A stretch of 64,000 bases of DNA from Streptomyces sp. TLI_105 (GTDB taxonomy: Bacteria; Actinomycetota; Actinomycetes; Streptomycetales; Streptomycetaceae). The stretch covers positions 124,001 through 188,000 of the forward strand of contig NZ_FNSM01000001.1 of assembly GCF_900105415.1 (NCBI RefSeq). The letters run 5' to 3'. The notes beneath the pieces were generated by a model, which ran no database searches, had not been told where the DNA came from, and worked only from the letters and a program-made list of their open reading frames with translations. The position numbers were made by a program, and so were the translations under genes. Numbering within the stretch: position 1 is the first letter of the stretch; the number at the start of each line of letters is the position of its first letter. Positions 62,882 to 64,000 of this stretch are shown piece after piece.

Positions 62882-64000
62882 ATGGCACCCGACGACGCTT
62901 CTGCCGCAGCGAGCGGCTACACGCAGCCCGTGATCGACGTCGAAGCCCTGGCGGGCCTTCTGGACGGCGAGTACGCCGGGATCCGCGACCTCGTCCGGAC
63001 CAACCTGGCGGCTCACTCTTCTGTGTTGGAGGACGCAGAGCGACTCGGCATGGACGCGTTCCGCGACCGGGTGCGCGACATCGTGGTCGAGATGGCCGGG
63101 ACCGGCCAGACCGGTATGGGCTTCCCAGCGGCGTACGGTGGCGGCGGCGACGTCGGCGCCTCTGTCGCCGCCTTCGAGACCCTCGCTTTCGGTGATCTGT
63201 CGGTGCTGGTCAAGGTCGGTGTGCAGTTCGGGCTGTTCGGCGGCGCGATCTTGCACCTGGGTACCGGACGTCACCACGACGCCTACTTGCCGGACCTGGT
63301 CGCCGGGCGGCTTCTGGGCTGCTTCGCTATGACCGAGACCGGGCACGGCTCCAACGTCCAGGCGCTTGGGACGGTGGCCCGGTACGACACCGAGGCCCAG
63401 GAGTTCGTCGTCACCACCGAAGGCGACGCTGCCCGCAAGGACTACATCGGGAACGCGGCCCGCCACGCCGAGCTGGCGGTCGTCTTCGCCCAGCTGGAGG
63501 TGGGCGGAGAGTCCCGCGGCGTGCACGCGCTCGTCGTGCCGCTCCGGTCCGGGGGAAAGGTCCTGCCGGGCGTCGAGATCGAGGACGACGGCCGCAAGAT
63601 GGGCCTCAACGGCGTCGACAACGGCCGGATCCGCTTCGACGGGGTCCGGGTGCCGCGTGAGGCGCTGCTCAACCGCTTTGCGGATGTCACACCCGAGGGC
63701 GCGTACGTCAGTTCCATCGACAATCCCAACCGCCGCTTCTTCACCATGCTCGGCACGCTCGTCCAGGGCCGGGTCTGTGTCGGCGGCGCCGGGGTGAACG
63801 TCGCCAAGGTCGCCCTCGCTCTCGCCATCAAGTACGGCGTGCGGCGACGCCAGTTCGAGGCGTCGCCGGGTGCCGAGGAGCAGCTCCTCCTGGACTACGG
63901 GCTGCACCAGCGCCGGCTACTGCCGCTGCTCGCCCGCACGTACGCGCTGCATTTCGCGCAGGACGTCGTCCGCGGACAGCTGCACGACGTCTTCTCCGGC
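62882..64000 (+). CDS. Acyl-CoA oxidase/dehydrogenase family protein (partial, 3' end outside)
   Basis: 373 residues visible from MAPDDASAAASGYTQPVIDV. It shows the acyl-CoA oxidase signature LLGCFAMTETGHGSNVQ, then RKDYIGNAARHAELAVVFAQ and LNGVDNGRIRFDGVRVPREA. These flavoproteins desaturate fatty acyl-CoA. GGAGGG is close to the ATG. The C-terminal half is outside the window. Confidence 0.86.
   Translation, partial: MAPDDASAAASGYTQPVIDVEALAGLLDGEYAGIRDLVRTNLAAHSSVLEDAERLGMDAFRDRVRDIVVEMAGTGQTGMGFPAAYGGGGDVGASVAAFETLAFGDLSVLVKVGVQFGLFGGAILHLGTGRHHDAYLPDLVAGRLLGCFAMTETGHGSNVQALGTVARYDTEAQEFVVTTEGDAARKDYIGNAARHAELAVVFAQLEVGGESRGVHALVVPLRSGGKVLPGVEIEDDGRKMGLNGVDNGRIRFDGVRVPREALLNRFADVTPEGAYVSSIDNPNRRFFTMLGTLVQGRVCVGGAGVNVAKVALALAIKYGVRRRQFEASPGAEEQLLLDYGLHQRRLLPLLARTYALHFAQDVVRGQLHDVFSG

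Overview
The window is high-GC DNA (mostly above 70 % by eye) with GTG and TTG starts, G-rich ribosome sites and protein families typical of Streptomyces (DUF3618, DUF4235, WYL regulators, TIGR03086 proteins, CGNR zinc fingers, ROK and MurR/RpiR regulators). It is most likely a Streptomyces chromosome segment, probably partly accessory: it holds two IS630-type and seven IS5-type transposase genes or fragments and many broken genes. No rRNA, tRNA or CRISPR was seen.

Region 1 (1-8.6 kb): an IS630 element inserted in the stop codon of a lipoprotein gene; a LysR regulator divergent from an unusual inositol-monophosphatase-like protein and an F420/NADP-reductase-like protein; a merR-like and cold-shock gene pair behind a long structured leader; an RsbW-like ATPase convergent with a damaged STAS protein.

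Region 2 (8.6-27 kb): a decay zone. Nested IS5 fragments surround a RidA gene with an in-frame TGA. A GH30 hydrolase, a CoiA-like gene and an inositol monophosphatase are broken. Among these lie intact genes: a WYL regulator/TIGR03086 pair, several hypothetical secreted or lipoproteins, and the most interesting locus, a 1380-residue nSTAND NTPase with WD40 repeats translationally coupled to a 139-residue helical protein. Both carry the same short R-[VI]-[YF]-Q-A-x-R-D-Q motif, the layout of an amyloid-signalling NLR/effector pair. A PIN-like/RHH toxin-antitoxin pair lies just upstream.

Region 3 (27-45.7 kb): one long minus-strand block for uptake and processing of a sugar or cyclitol: ROK regulator, ribose-type ABC importer (ATPase, permease, binding lipoprotein), Gfo/Idh oxidoreductase, several xylose-isomerase-like TIM barrels, an inositol-3-phosphate-synthase-like protein and an ebo-type cluster (EboA, EboB/TatD, EboC/UbiA, EboE, EboF/phosphatase), ending in exported sugar dehydrogenase-like and isomerase-like proteins. 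Two similar palindromes, before the ROK gene and before the ebo block, suggest a shared regulator.

Region 4 (46-58.5 kb): an envelope cluster: DUF3592 membrane protein, methyltransferase, DUF4235/DUF3618/holin-like operon, three YihY/BrkB paralogues, a PAP2 phosphatase, a PAP2-diacylglycerol kinase fusion with a hexapeptide-repeat tail, and a cardiolipin-synthase-like phospholipase D, with more IS5 scraps.

Region 5 (58.5-64 kb): a broken TPR gene, a CGNR regulator divergent from an SDR protein that lacks the usual catalytic tyrosine, a MurR/RpiR regulator with a perfect palindrome nearby, and the start of an acyl-CoA oxidase-like gene that runs off the end.
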